This document shows positions 20,866 through 31,767 of a stretch of 64,000 nt of DNA, piece after piece. The notes beneath the pieces were generated by a model. It was given only the letters and a program-made list of their open reading frames with translations. It did not search any database and was not told the DNA's origin. Within the stretch, counting starts at the first letter, position 1. Every line of letters begins with the position of its first letter. The position numbers and the translations under genes were made by a program. Source of the DNA: Rhizomys pruinosus (lineage: Eukaryota; Chordata; Mammalia; Rodentia; Spalacidae); contig VZQC01013997.1 of NCBI GenBank assembly GCA_009823505.1, forward strand, positions 1,138,480-1,202,479, in the 5' to 3' direction.

Positions 20866-21215
20866 GGCAAGTCTCAGTCTGGGCAACTGTGGTCTCCTGT
20901 TTTATGGATTTTATTTATGTATCTCCTATTTTACATTTTGAGAATGTCTGGGTCTATTAGAGGTGAAGTTTCCTCTCTCTTCCTGGTTTCCATAGAAACC
21001 AATGGCTCAGTTATCAAGAACTCTTCCATTTCCCTTTACCAACAAACTTCCTTTGCAGTATCTAGAGCTGTATTTGCTGAAAGTTTGCTCAGACCATGAG
21101 CTCTGGGGTCAGTATGCAAATGTTGAATGAGGAGAGAATGACCATCAAATTTCAAGTGAATTTACTCTAACTTAAAAGTAGGTAACCAAAAATAGTGGGG
21201 AGATTGAATTTTACC
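20866..21215. other. No gene recognised
   Basis: Single-copy-looking, AT-rich. Confidence 0.35.
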
Positions 21216-22740
21216 TTTAAATTCTTTTTAAAAATATTTCTATTGGTTTTGTGAGCATTTCATAGAATGTGTTTGGCCTTATTCAGACACTCCTCCCGAG
21301 TCTCCTCCTCCCAATCCCCTCCAGATGCGCCGGCACCTCTCTATCCCTCCTCATTTCATGCTATTATTATTATTATTTTTTTAAATATCTCTTTTTTTTT
21401 TTTTATTTCGGTATGTATATCAATGTACTGTCTGCATGCAGGTTTGTGCACCCGTGTCGTGCAATGCCGTGGAGGTCAGAAGAGGGTCTCGGATTCCCCT
21501 GGAACTGGAGTTCTCCTGGAACTGGAGTTTCAGACGGCTCTCGGCCGCCATGTGGGTGCTGGGGATCGAACCCGGGTCCTCTGCAAGAGCGGTCGGCGCT
21601 CTTAACCGCTAGGCCATCTCTCCAGCTATTATTTTTTAAGATCTGTTGAGTCTCATTTGCGTTCCCCAAATGCTGTTGGGTGTGCGTCCATCTCCTGAAG
21701 CCTAGTCAGCCTGTCCAGCATCACATCATTAGAGAAAGTCAACTCTCTTCCAGCAACTCTCAGTCTTCAGTGAGGGTCCGAGACTCCTTGCCCACCTCTC
21801 CCACCCTCCATCCTGGGCTTCGTGTGGCTTTACCGTGTGCAGGTCTCGCCCATGCTGTCACAAGTGCTGTGGGCTCATGTGTGCAAATGCCCTCGTGTGT
21901 GTGGAAACTCATCCGTTGTCTCTGGCTCTTAAAATCTTTCCACCTCCTCTTCCACGATGACCCCTGAGCCCTGAGAGGAGAGCGTGTGACTTAGGCATCC
22001 CATCTAGGACCGAGCACTTGGCAGTCCCTTATTCTCGGTGCATTGACCAGCTGTGCATCTCTATTTTGATCACATCTACTGTAAGAAACAGCTTCTCTGG
22101 TGAGAGCTGAAAGATGCACTAACCTATGGGTCTAACAAGTCATTAGGAGTCCATTTAATTCTCTGTCCATTTGGCAGAGTAATAGTGGATTCTCCACTGT
22201 GGCCTGTGACCTGTCCAACTACAGGTTCCTAGGTCCTCATGACAGTGCCGGCTATGGGTCCACCTCATGAGAAAGGCCTTTGAGATGTGGTTGGGTGCTC
22301 CAATGACATTCATACCACTACTGCACCTGTGGGCTTATCTTGCCTGGCTTCCGAGTTCATAGCTGAGCAAGGCTAATTACCTCTCTCTCCCAGTATCAGG
22401 CATAGCACCTTCCAGCACTAGGAAAACTAGCCAGCAGACATTGATTTCTCCATGACCATTCATGATTATGCTATGATTCACATTTATAATCTCTTCAGCA
22501 ATAGTGTCTTACCCTCGAGTTCTGGTAGGTAGCCAAGAACAAAGGCAATAGCAGGTATTGTTTGAGGGTTTATGGATCCTCCCGGGGCAACAGCTCCAAA
22601 AGAGAGAGTCCATTCCTGCCACTGGGCTGTTTGTTTACTAACCTGTGTGTCTGGTAGGCACTATTCCCCTGGTTCTAGAGTAACTCCCTTTAAACTCTTT
22701 ATAGATGTAGATGTATTTGAAGAAGCTTCCACAATAGGTT
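21216..22740 (-). mobile_element. LINE-1 (Lx-like) long 3' UTR, antisense
   Basis: Extended match to the reverse of an old rodent L1 3' UTR: 'ctcctcccaatcccctccag', 'gggtgtgcgtccatctcctg', 'ggactcattagg'-type motifs, 'ttcagcaatagtgtcttaccctcgag' near 22496. A B2 is inserted at 21370. Confidence 0.65.
21370..21628 (-). mobile_element. B2 SINE, antisense, duplicated-segment subfamily, inside L1
   Basis: Shows 'ggaactggagttctcctggaactggagt' with both halves almost identical, plus CpG-rich 'ctctcggccgcca'. Retained CpGs suggest it is among the youngest B2s in the window. Confidence 0.94.
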
Positions 22741-22750
22741 TCCATATGAC

Positions 22751-22935
22751 TTTTTTTTTTTTTTTTTTTTTTGGTCATTTAATGTGCAGGTGGCTCTCCC
22801 TGAAGCCCTAGTGGCCTGGAAACTCACATGTGTATGGACCTGCTGGTCCTGTGAACTCAGAGATCCCCGCAGACTGCGTCTGCCTCTCTCGATCTGGGCT
22901 GGGGACTAAAGTGCTGTAGCCACCATGCCTGGCTC
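22751..22935 (-). mobile_element. Diverged B1, antisense, with poly-T tail
   Basis: (T)22 at 22751-22772 then 'ggtggctctccctgaagccctagtggcctgg' and 'gtagccaccatgcctggc'. Internal rearrangements. Confidence 0.7.
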
Positions 22936-22963
22936 ATATGATGTCTTAAAAGAGCCTTTAGTG

Positions 22964-23222
22964 GGCTGGAGAGATGGCTCAGTGGTTAAGAGCACCGACT
23001 GCTCTTGCAGAGGACCCGGGTTTGAGTCCCAGCACCTACATGGAAGCTAAGAACCATCTTTAACTCCAGTTCCAGGGGAATCTGACACCTCTTCTGACCT
23101 CCTCATCATTGCACAACATGGGTGCACCAACCTACATGCAGATAGTACATTCATACACGTAAATAATAATAATAATAAATTTTTTAAAAATCTTAAAAAA
23201 ATAAAACATGAAAAAAAATGTA
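22964..23222 (+). mobile_element. B2 SINE with 16-bp target duplication
   Basis: 'aaaaga[g/c]cctttagtg' flanks it (22948-22963; 23223-23238; one mismatch). Complete, single body block, ATA-rich tail. Confidence 0.95.
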
Positions 23223-23324
23223 AAAAGACCCTTTAGTGTTCCCACCCTCCCTCCTTACCCCACCCTCCCACCCCTGTCCCACTTAACTTCTTATCCTGTT
23301 ATTCCCTGCTCTTTAATTTTAAAT

Positions 23325-23502
23325 TTTTAAGATATTTCATTTATTATATAATACATATGTGAATATTATGCCTGCATATATGTAAGTGCACCCATGTCAT
23401 GTGATGCCTGTAGAGGTCAAAAGAGGGTGTCAGATCTCCTGGAACTGGAGTTATAGACAGTTGTTAGCCACCATGTGGATGCTGGTAATTGAACCCATGG
23501 CA
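23325..23502 (-). mobile_element. B2 SINE, antisense, head truncated
   Basis: 'gtcagatctcctggaactggagttatagacagttg' to 'gctggtaattgaacccatgg'. The tRNA-like head is replaced by other sequence. Confidence 0.83.
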
Positions 23503-23514
23503 TGAGAGTAGAAG

Positions 23515-23694
23515 TCAGACTTTTAATTTAAACATCATTTTAGAATTATGTAATTTTTATATCATTTTCATCCACTTTCTCTCCCCCTCCAAATCCCCCC
23601 ATGTCCCTCAACTCCCTTTCAAATTTGTGGCTCTATCTATCTATCTATCTATCTTCTATCTATCATCTATCTATCTACCTATCTATCATCTATC

Positions 23695-23777
<83 letters not shown>

Positions 23778-24070
23778 TGCCTCCTGAGTCCATTTGGTGG
23801 TGCTCATATGTGCATGTGTTTGGGGCTGACCACTTGGCACTGGATAAGCTGTCAGGAGGCTGGTCCCTGGAGAAGCCTGATCTCCCTCTCTCAGCCACTA
23901 ATCACCTGAGGCTTTCATCTAGGAGTGGGGCCTTGGGAAATCTCCCTCCTCCATGTTGGCATGAGCTGGTGTTGTCTTTATGCAAGCCTTGTTTAGACCA
24001 CTGTATGGCTGAGATTTTATGGGTGCATCTTCCCTGTCATATCTAAACCACACTGTCCTGCAGCTGGAAA
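23515..24070 (-). mobile_element. LINE-1 (Lx-like) 3' UTR, antisense, with TCTA array
   Basis: C/T-rich 'ctctccccctccaaatcccccc' before the microsatellite, and 'gcctcctgagtccatttggtggtgctcatatgtgc', 'taggagtggggccttggg' after it, fit the reversed L1 3' UTR. Confidence 0.55.
23633..23776. repeat. (TCTA)n/(TCTG)n compound microsatellite
   Basis: TCTA units with single interruptions, a block of six TCTG units (23731-23760), then TCTA again. The 185-codon frame over it is repeat-encoded. Confidence 0.97.
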
Positions 24071-24194
24071 AGTCAACCTTTGAGGGCTGACTCTTCTTCC
24101 ACCGTGCTGGTCTGGGATTGGCCCGTAGTTTAGCTTATAAGTAGAATAAGAACATGACAGCACTGTGGAAGATGCTGAACACTGGAACCATTTA

Positions 24195-24465
24195 AATGGC
24201 ACAATGGCATGTGCATACATGTGCATGCACGTGCATACACATGCATACATGTGGCTGTACAGGCCAGAGCATGAGCTTGGGTGATATTCCTCAGGTGCCG
24301 TCCACCCTTTTCTATGAGACAGGTCTCTCACTGGCCTGGAACTCACCAAGTGGGCCAGGTGGGATCCCCCCACACCCAATGCTGGGATCACAGGCACATG
24401 CCACCATGCCTAGCACTTTTATGTGGAGTCTTAACATGGAACTCAGACTTGCACTGTCAGCATTT
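24195..24465 (-). mobile_element. B4 SINE, antisense
   Basis: GTGCAT-rich tail (24207-24256), then 'gtgatattcctcaggtgccgtccaccc', 'gagacaggtctctcactggcctggaactcac' and 'ccaccatgcctagc'. Confidence 0.72.
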
Positions 24466-24984
24466 ACCACGGCCATGCTTCCATTCAGACCGTGGTGGCC
24501 TTCCTCCCTTAGGCTTTTACTGTTGTCTTGTGAAGATTCTAACACCTTTGTCCTGGCATCTCATTTTTGTAGCCTTTCTGAAGTATTTTTCTAATTATTT
24601 TATTTTAACAATGTTGGACTTAGACCTCAGGACCTCCCTGATGCTAGGAACATGTTCTACCACTGAACACAGCCTCAAAGTACTTCAGAAAGAAAACAAT
24701 CTAGTAAGAAAGCGCTCTGGGAAGGAAGTGCCATGGTCAGCATCAGATGCTCTGGATACGCGGTCAGGTTGCAGGAGAGATGTATTTATATTGCTGCAGG
24801 GTAATACAAATAGTTCCATCGAGGCTGTTATCAGGGTTGCGGGATGTTGTAAGAACATCCTCTCCTGCTTTACCCAGTTACCCAACCATACCTCTTTTCT
24901 CACCTTTGCTTGTTTTAAGTTATTGTTTGGAACAGCCAATATAGACACATAGTTCGGCGTTTATTTTATTTGTGATTTTTTTGT
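24466..24984. other. Spacer with an ID-like fragment
   Basis: 24610-24680 resembles an antisense ID/RSINE piece ('gacctcaggacctccctgatgctaggaacatg'). The rest is unassigned. A 223-codon plus-strand frame (24281-24952) runs through SINE sequence and is not a credible gene. Confidence 0.45.
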
Positions 24985-25150
24985 GTGTATGAGATTGGGC
25001 ATTGCTGTGTAACCCTGGCTGACCACAGGCTCTTTGTATAGCCCAGGCTGGCCTCAAACTCACAGACATCCTCCTGCTATATACAGACATCCTCCTGCTA
25101 TATACAGCCTCTCAAGTGCTAGGACTACAGGCATGAACCATCACCTGTAG
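24985..25150 (-). mobile_element. Old B1-type SINE, antisense, with 21-bp duplication
   Basis: 'tatagcccaggctggcctcaaactcacag' then a perfect tandem 21-mer (25062-25082, 25083-25103), then 'aagtgctaggactacaggcatg'. Confidence 0.72.
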
Positions 25151-26269
25151 CCCAACATTTCTAAAATAAAACAGAAAAAAATTTTCCTCTTACACAGAGT
25201 CCCAGCCACACAGTTGCTTTTTTCAGACCAGTCAGTGTAACCGAGTCTCATGGACATTCCTTATGTGGCGTTTTTAATGAGCCTGACAACATATAGTCAC
25301 AGATAATCCTGTTTCTTTTTTTCTTTTTATGGATGCACAACCTGTCAGCCACCTAGTTTCTGGGATGAGTTAACCATTGTCTCCCTCACGTTCTGGGACA
25401 GGGTTTCCAGCAAGCAGGTCAGAACTGTCAGATGCTGTGTCAGCTGGGAGGCTACACCAGGTGGTCCAAGGAGATCCCATTTCAACAGTTGGGCTGGTTG
25501 GGGCTGGTTGTCAGTTCTTCAGTATGCATCAAGAATGAGTCATCATGTTCCCTGAGACTGTTTCAGCATGATTCTGCTCCGTTCATCAATTCGTAAGCAG
25601 GTTAGAGTTTGTGGATCTCCTTGATGGAGTGTCTTCTTGACATGAGGGGGTACTATGTCCTTCCTCATGCCAAAGTTCTCACTAGTATTTACTTGTGGCA
25701 CAAAGGATAAACTGGTTCATAATAATTCACCTGCCATGTCTTCGTCTCTCACCCCAGATCATGCACATGTGTGTGGTAAGGGAATTCATTTCTTTCACAA
25801 GTGGTGCTCTGGTCATTGGTGTTGATGCTTGAGTTTCCATGTTCAGTGTCTCTTGGCTATGTTTGCATGTGAGTTGCTGAGACTATCAATCAGTTTTCTT
25901 TCCTACAGTCTGTCTGTTCTCCTCCAAAGGCATCAATCAGCCTTGTGGCTTTATCTTGGAGTCATTTGTGTCATCTCCATTTCACTGTTCAGGCCCCAGA
26001 ATGGGTGAGATAACCTCTAGGGAAATCATACTTTTACTTCCTCAGGTTGAGGTGGTCACGCCACCCAGCCAGGAGCCTGTTGCTCCAGGATGTGAAGTCA
26101 TGGCCCAAGTATCTAAGCCCATTTCATCAATACTAATGACATTATCAGTAGTTCCCTTCCAGAAGCTGCTTTGTCAGTCAAACATCCTGTGAAACTCCTG
26201 TGACCAGGAACCAGTGCAAACACAACACCCCACTACGTCCCTGACTCAGATTTCGGTCACTGAAGAGGT
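25151..26269. other. 1.1-kb unassigned block
   Basis: Largest stretch I cannot assign. No intact frame beyond 78 codons, mixed composition, no SINE marks. It could be an old transposon, a processed pseudogene or unique sequence. It ends at the target duplication of a B2. Confidence 0.45.
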
Positions 26270-26283
26270 TTCCCTAGTATTTC

Positions 26284-26502
26284 TTTTTTTATAATTTTAT
26301 TTATTATTTTTTATGTGTATGAGTGCACCATCTGCATGTAGGTTGGTGCACCCTGGTTGTGCAAGGTCAGAAGAGGTTGTCAGATTCCCCTGGAACTGGA
26401 GTTAAAGACAGTTCTTAGCCCCCATGTAGGTGATGGGAATCGAACCCAGGTCCTCTGCAAGAGCAGTCGGTGCTCTCAAACGTTGAGCCATCTCTCCAGC
26501 CC
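26284..26502 (-). mobile_element. B2 SINE, antisense, with 14-bp target duplication
   Basis: Perfect 'ttccctagtatttc' at 26270-26283 and 26503-26516. Single body block. Confidence 0.95.
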
Positions 26503-26516
26503 TTCCCTAGTATTTC

Positions 26517-27354
26517 ATCAATATCTTTCTGTGTGTTTATGAATGAACAACTTGCCAGTTTTCCAGATTTGTTAATCAATTAATTAACAAATATTCATTT
26601 AGTGCTCAGGAACTAGGTAGTTAAAATTGATTCCTTAATTTATAAAGGTTTATACTCATTCGTTAGGATGTGGCTTACTATATCGTGTTCTATGCCTTAA
26701 GTTGATAAATTTGCCATTATAGTAATTTGCAAATGATACAGGAGCCAGAGGAAGAAGCGGAGGGCTGTGGTAGGGGGAGGGGAGTCGAGGAGAGATCCAC
26801 AGAGGAGAAAATGGGGGAGGGGGGCAAAATCCTAAGGCCTGGGCAAGGCATGAAAGCAGGAAGACCACACCGGAGAGTGTGCACAAAATCGTGAGTGTGA
26901 GATCTGTACCATGCGACGAAACAGAAGGCCAGCCTGAGCCACATAGCAAGATCCCATCTAAGAAAGAAAGAAGGGACTGAAAGGAGGGAGGAAGAAGAGA
27001 CGGAGAGAGAAAGAGAAGAAGACAGAGGAGAAAGCAGAGGAGACTAAAGAGCTGGGAGCAGCTTAGAGTCAGAATTTATAACACAGGCAGACCATTAGGA
27101 AATGAGAAATTAGAGAGGCAGGATTTAGGAAGGACTGGGTTTGAGTGATGTGTAGACAGAAGGCCAAGTATGATTACAAAATGACAAAAGCTACCCCGGC
27201 AAGGAGAAGCGTCGGGTGGCCTTTCCTTTCCATCACGAGCCTGGCAGCTGGGATGTTCTGGTGATGACAGCATGCTCTGGACTGAGAAATCCATGGAAGG
27301 CTAATAAATAGGCCATCATATTTCCCAGACAGATAAAATTGTAATGGTTATTTT
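26517..27354. other. Purine-rich region with a B4/B1 remnant
   Basis: 26745-26825 and 26965-27050 are G/A-rich on the plus strand. 26920-26965 ('aaggccagcctgagccacatagcaag') is a B1-type 3' remnant. No gene. Confidence 0.45.
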
Positions 27355-27580
27355 CTTTTTCGAATTTTTACTTATTTTCTATGTATGAGTATTTTGCCTG
27401 CATGTATCTGAGTGTATCGTGTACATGTAAAGCCCATGGAGGCCAGAAGAGGGCGTCATATCCCCTGAAACTGGAGTTATGGATGGTTGTTAGCTGTCAT
27501 GTAGGTGCTGGGAGTAGAACCCAGATTTTCTACACGAGCAGCCACTGCTCTTAATGGCTGAGCCATCTCTCCAGCCTCTT
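27355..27580 (-). mobile_element. B2 SINE, antisense
   Basis: 'tttacttattttctatgtatgag' tail, 'agggcgtcatatcccctgaaactgg' body, 'ggctgagccatctctccagcc' head. Confidence 0.9.
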
Positions 27581-28019
27581 AGCATAGCTTTTTAACATAA
27601 TTGCTAAAGTGCTTTAGTCCATGAAGGTAAATAATTAAACATAGTGCAACAATCAAAAAACTGCCTGGGAATTTCATCATGACATGCAGACCCACTCATA
27701 GGAGAAGGGATCCAGGCAACGCAGAACTGCAGAATGCAGTGTTGAAAACGAGCAGGTCGGATCTCGTGGGAAAAGCCTCGGGAAGATGGGACTGTGGGCC
27801 TTTCCTGTCTGCCCTTCTGGCAGATCTCCAGGGTGTGAGAAAGCTGAGCTTTCAAATTTCCTCCTCTTTTCTGCCGTTCTCAAGGGCAGGCAGACCTGCT
27901 GAAACCTTTGGTCACATGTCTCTCTCCTATGCTCCTTTATAAAGTGAGAAACGAAGGCTTTCTATCACAAGCTACCTGAAGGCTTACTTGAAAATTTGTT
28001 TACTTGAAAATTGTAAAGC
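27581..28019. other. No gene recognised
   Basis: Overlapping 60-90 codon frames on both strands (27604-27942) lack known domains. Confidence 0.35.
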
Positions 28020-28135
28020 AGACACCCAACTGTGCTCCCAGCACTCAGGAGGCTGAGGCTGGAGGATTGTGGGGAGTCTGAGGACAGGCTTGGCTATTAT
28101 TAGTATATAGCAGGACCTTGTCTCAAAATACTAGT
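28020..28135 (+). mobile_element. Old B1-type SINE
   Basis: 'gctcccagcactcaggaggctgaggctggagg' to 'accttgtctcaaaatac', diverged. Confidence 0.6.
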
Positions 28136-28437
28136 AATAATAATACAATTATTGTCAATACTGAAGTCAGTACCTGGCTCAATGAAACTGCTCAGATGTT
28201 TGTTAAGTTAAACATCTGCACTTTGTTATCTATGTCCAACTCCATTTAATCGTCACAGTCTATAAATGTCACAAGAACAAGCACTTTCCAATGTTTCCTT
28301 GAACATTGAAGCCCTTCAATCTGTGTAAATACAGTTATTAGGCTGGACAGAGGTAGGCAGGGGCAGAAGAAGCATTAAGCTTCCGCATCGTCCTACAGAG
28401 CTGAACAACCCCATAGTTATTAAAGCATTTTGGGGTG
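28136..28437. other. No gene recognised
   Basis: AT-rich spacer. Confidence 0.3.
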
Positions 28438-28595
28438 GAGGCTGGTGAAATGGCTCGATAGGTGAAGACACCCACTGAGGACCTCACTTCCACCCCCAGG
28501 ACCCATGTGGAGAAAGAGAATTGGCTCCCACAAGTTGTCCACACATATCCCATGGCACACACAAAAGAATTAGATGTAAAAATAAATTTACATTT
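28438..28595 (+). mobile_element. B3 SINE
   Basis: 'ggctggtgaaatggctcgataggtg', 'caggacccatgtggagaaagagaattggctcccacaagttgt' and an A-rich tail. Confidence 0.7.
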
Positions 28596-29030
28596 AAAAA
28601 TGTTTCTGTTGAGAACAGCATTTCCATTAGAAGATGGGTTTCTCTGACAACACAGTGAAAATACACTGGAGACCCAGAGCAGAGACAGAGGCAGCTGCTG
28701 CACTGCAGAAAATGCCGTAGCTTCCTACCCAGATAGGTGACCACAGTCCTCCAGGGAGTGATGGTCCTGAGCCCAGGTGGGGAGGCAGGGACGGGGGCCA
28801 CAAAGGGATGACCTCCTTCAGTTTCTGTGCAACACACCTTTTATTTTGAAATTCTCCTTAGACTCTTAAGATGAGGGCGTCAAACCTGCTGGCTTTCGGG
28901 CTCTATGGACTGGGTAAATACTGACAAATGTCATTAAGCTTTGTGCTTATCTCAGCTTCAGATCTAAATATATGTCCATTTTTGAACTTGCCTTTTAGCA
29001 ACTTTTAACTGGAAATACATGCTTTAAAAG
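28596..29030. other. No gene recognised
   Basis: Minus-strand frames of 117-121 codons (28338-28837) overlap one another and a B3, with no domain. Confidence 0.35.
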
Positions 29031-29041
29031 AAATAATGATC

Positions 29042-29522
29042 TGGGACTGGAGAGGTCGATGGCTCAGTTGTTAAGAGTGCTAGTTGCTCTTGCAGAGGAC
29101 CTGGGTTCAATTCCCAGCACCAACATGGCAGATAAAAATCATAAGCTGATAATGCTAAAACCTATGATATATGTGGCATGCATATGTGCATATTTTGCAA
29201 AAAACAAAACAAACAAGTCTGGTGCCATGGTGCACGCCTTTAATCCTAGCACTAGGGAGGCAGAGGCAGGCAGATCTTTGTGAGTTCAAGGCCAGCCTGG
29301 TCTACAGAGTGAGTTCCAGGACAGCTGGGGCTACAGGGAGACCCTCTCTCGAAAAGACCAAAAAACAAAAACAAACAAACAAAAAACAAACTGTCCTAAC
29401 TCCAGTCCCAGGAAAGCTAGCGTTCTCTTCTGACCCATGCTGGTACTGCACACATAGGAAACACACACGTGCTGACAAAACACTCGTACACATAAAAATA
29501 ATAATTAAAAAATAATTTGAAA
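29042..29522 (+). mobile_element. B2 SINE, split by a B1
   Basis: Bounded by 'aaataatgatc' (29031-29041; 29523-29533). The head ends near 29216 and the 3' portion resumes near 29390 ('ctgtcctaactccagtcccagg'). Confidence 0.9.
29217..29390 (+). mobile_element. B1 SINE inside a B2
   Basis: Full body with tail 'aaaacaaaaacaaacaaac'. The 'aaaacaaac' flanks on both sides suggest the target duplication. Confidence 0.9.
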
Positions 29523-29533
29523 AATAATGATCC

Positions 29534-29745
29534 ATCTGAAACTTTATGGCTCTCCCTGTGCTTGCCCACCCCACCCTGAAAAGTCAGCATGGCACAACAC
29601 ACAGACCCAGGCGGAGTTGCAGCTCGGACCCAACCCTTCTCTTCCTAATACTTGTCCTCTTGTCTGTGGAGTGTTCATTTCATGTGTGTCTCTTTCTGAT
29701 CTTAAGGTCTTGGGAGACATGCTGGGCTCTGAGCAGATGTTCCTC
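29534..29745. other. No gene recognised
   Basis: Mixed composition. Open frames extend only because they enter the GT repeat. Confidence 0.35.
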
Positions 29746-29783
29746 TGTGTGTGCGTGTGTGTGCGTGTGTGCGTGCATATGTG

Positions 29784-29829
<46 letters not shown>
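29746..29829. repeat. Imperfect (GT)n microsatellite
   Basis: GT/GC/AT-interrupted first half and pure GT in the second half (29784-29829). Confidence 0.97.
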
Positions 29830-29830
<1 letters not shown>

Positions 29831-29943
29831 TTCTGCCTCCTGCCTTGTTGCCCTGCCCCCTGCAGGGCCTTCCCTCCTATTAGCAACCTAAAATCAAAAC
29901 GCTCCCTATCCGGCCACCCCCAGTCTGCCTTCCTGATTTCTGT

Positions 29944-30069
29944 TCCATGGCCCCGTGGTCTATCACGTTACACTTTATCTGTTCTTCCATGGTCCCGTAG
30001 TCTGTCACTTTATGATTTATCCGGTCCTCCATGGCCCTGTGGCCTGTCACTTTACGATTTATCTGTCTT
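29944..30069. repeat. Three-copy 42-bp minisatellite
   Basis: Units start at 29944, 29986 and 30028, each with 'tccatgg' and '[tc]cactttatgattt'-like text. Period is exactly 42. Confidence 0.9.
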
Positions 30070-30089
30070 CTGCACTAGGAAGGGGAATT

Positions 30090-30185
30090 CTACCAGGACA
30101 GGGATTGATTTCAACATCTTCCTGTATGTCTAGTGCCTAGAGCAGCCTTAGACACAGGAAAGAAACCAAGTTGGCTGTTTGTAAA
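30090..30185 (+). mobile_element. L2-like LINE fragment
   Basis: 'ccaggacagggattgattt..ctagtgcctagagcagccttagacacagg' follows the L2 3' end order. Ancient and short. Confidence 0.4.
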
Positions 30186-30742
30186 ATGAGTAAAGGCCTG
30201 GCTCAGCGTGACTGTCCCTCAAGCTATCAGTGTTCCAAAGACCTGGATGACTGGCCAACAAAATCATTACCACGGAAAGAACCCTGAGGCTATTTATTGC
30301 TTTTCTCCAGCAGGAAGCCTCTGGCAAAGTCAGATACAGTCTGGACTGTTTCCATCAACACCGAATTCTACACATGGTGCTATAATTAGGCTTGCTACCT
30401 ACGGATAATTTATAGCCAGTCTTCACCTGACACTTCACGACCATCAAGCCCTGTTAAATTCTTCAGCATATTGCAGAATCTGTGCTTATCAAACCTGTAA
30501 CTTCCCTCTGCAAGAAACAGACTGGTCATTGTTCACTGCTAGTGAGAACGGACTGAGGGAAGGCAAGTCCGCTGGCTTCAGCATTGTTGGGACATCTTAG
30601 TCTTCAGAGTGACCGTAGCAGCCACAGCCGACTCCACACTGGACAAAATTAAATTATGCGGTCTGTGTCCAGAGACACTTTAATTGCCTTAATTTGGGAA
30701 GGGATTTTTACATTGTTATTTCTTTTTGTGATACATAAATGA
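30186..30742. other. Repeat-free stretch with homeodomain-type motifs
   Basis: No recognised repeat. 30648-30700 contains several TAATT/AATTA motifs. Candidate conserved non-coding DNA but unproven. Confidence 0.4.
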
Positions 30743-30749
30743 TTGTTCC

Positions 30750-30952
30750 TTTTTTATTCATTTTTATTTTATGTGTAGGAGTTTATGCCTGCATGTGTGT
30801 AAGTGCACCCATGTCATGCAATGCCTGTGGAGAACAGAAGAGGGAGTTGGATTCCCCTGGAACTGGAGTTTTGGACAGTTGTTAGCTGCCATGTGGGTGC
30901 TGGAAATCGAACAACAGGTGCTCTGAACCATTGAGCCAACTTTCCAGCCCCT
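30750..30952 (-). mobile_element. B2 SINE, antisense
   Basis: 9-bp flanks 'ttgttcctt' (30743-30751, 30951-30960 region). The head lacks about 15 bp ('gaacaacaggtgctctgaacc'). Confidence 0.88.
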
Positions 30953-31139
30953 TGTTCCTTATTTTTAAAAAGCCCAATACAGACACAGTTCCACTCTCCT
31001 CTCCAGAAGTAACCAAAGTTAGCAAGTCAGTATGTTGTGGGTTTTGGTTTGGGGTTATTTTCTTTCCATTCCTCTTAAAACACACACCTAGAATTTTAGT
31101 TTTAGAGATTAAAACCTTAAATTAAAAAAAAAAACACTT

Positions 31140-31372
31140 AAAATATTTTTATCACATTGATTCTGTGTGCATGTGCACACACCCTCACGCACTTGCACAT
31201 GCACGCCCACACACACACAAGTAGAAACCTTTAGAGTGTGCACATAGAAGACATAGGAAAACCCGTGGGAGCTGGTTCTCACCCTCTGCTATATGGTTTC
31301 TGGGGATCAAACTCAGACCATCAGGCTTAGCAGCAAGCCCCATTACTCGCTGAGCCGTCTCAGTAGCTCTAT
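31140..31372 (-). mobile_element. B3 SINE, antisense
   Basis: 'gtgggagctggttctcaccctctgctat', 'gggatcaaactcagaccatcaggcttagcagcaagccc' and 'gctgagccgtctcag'. CA-rich tail at 31178-31220. Confidence 0.8.
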
Positions 31373-31664
31373 GCTTAGATTTGTAATAATGCCTTCTTTT
31401 GCTATTAAAAGTAGCCTACTTTGAACAATAGATTATATAGTCTTCTAAAATAAAGCTATCTGATTAGTGACTCATAGCAGTCCATAAAGCCATAATTTTT
31501 GAGTCATTACACTGTAATCATGTACATATAACCTTTCTGAGCACCACGAACAGGACAGCAGTGAACAGGGATCTTTGAACATGTATAAGTATACATTTGT
31601 AGGATAAGTTCTGCCAGTCCTATTAGGAGATTAAAGGATAGAATCATTTAATATTTTGTCCATG
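31373..31664. other. Unassigned, possible old L1 3' fragment
   Basis: 'caggacagcagtgaacagggatctttgaacatg' resembles reversed ancient L1, but the match is too weak for a firm call. Confidence 0.3.
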
Positions 31665-31767
31665 GTATATGTATGTGTGCACATGTGCATGCAGGTGCAT
31701 GAATGTGCCTGTGTATAGGGTCGAGAGGTCAACATTGGGTGTTGTTCTCAATTGCATTCTACCTTAT
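31665..31767 (-). mobile_element. B4 SINE fragment, antisense
   Basis: 'tgtgtgcacatgtgcatgcaggtgcatgaatgtgcctg' and 'gaggtcaacattgggtgttgttctc' are the B4 tail and body. The head is missing where L1 sequence begins. Confidence 0.6.

Noticed and set aside
23489..24046. A 185-codon frame rich in YLSIYLS
   Set aside because: Produced by the TCTA/TCTG microsatellite inside an L1 3' UTR.
24281..24952. A 223-codon plus-strand frame
   Set aside because: Its first half is antisense B4 sequence and its middle an ID-like fragment. No domain or codon bias supports a gene.
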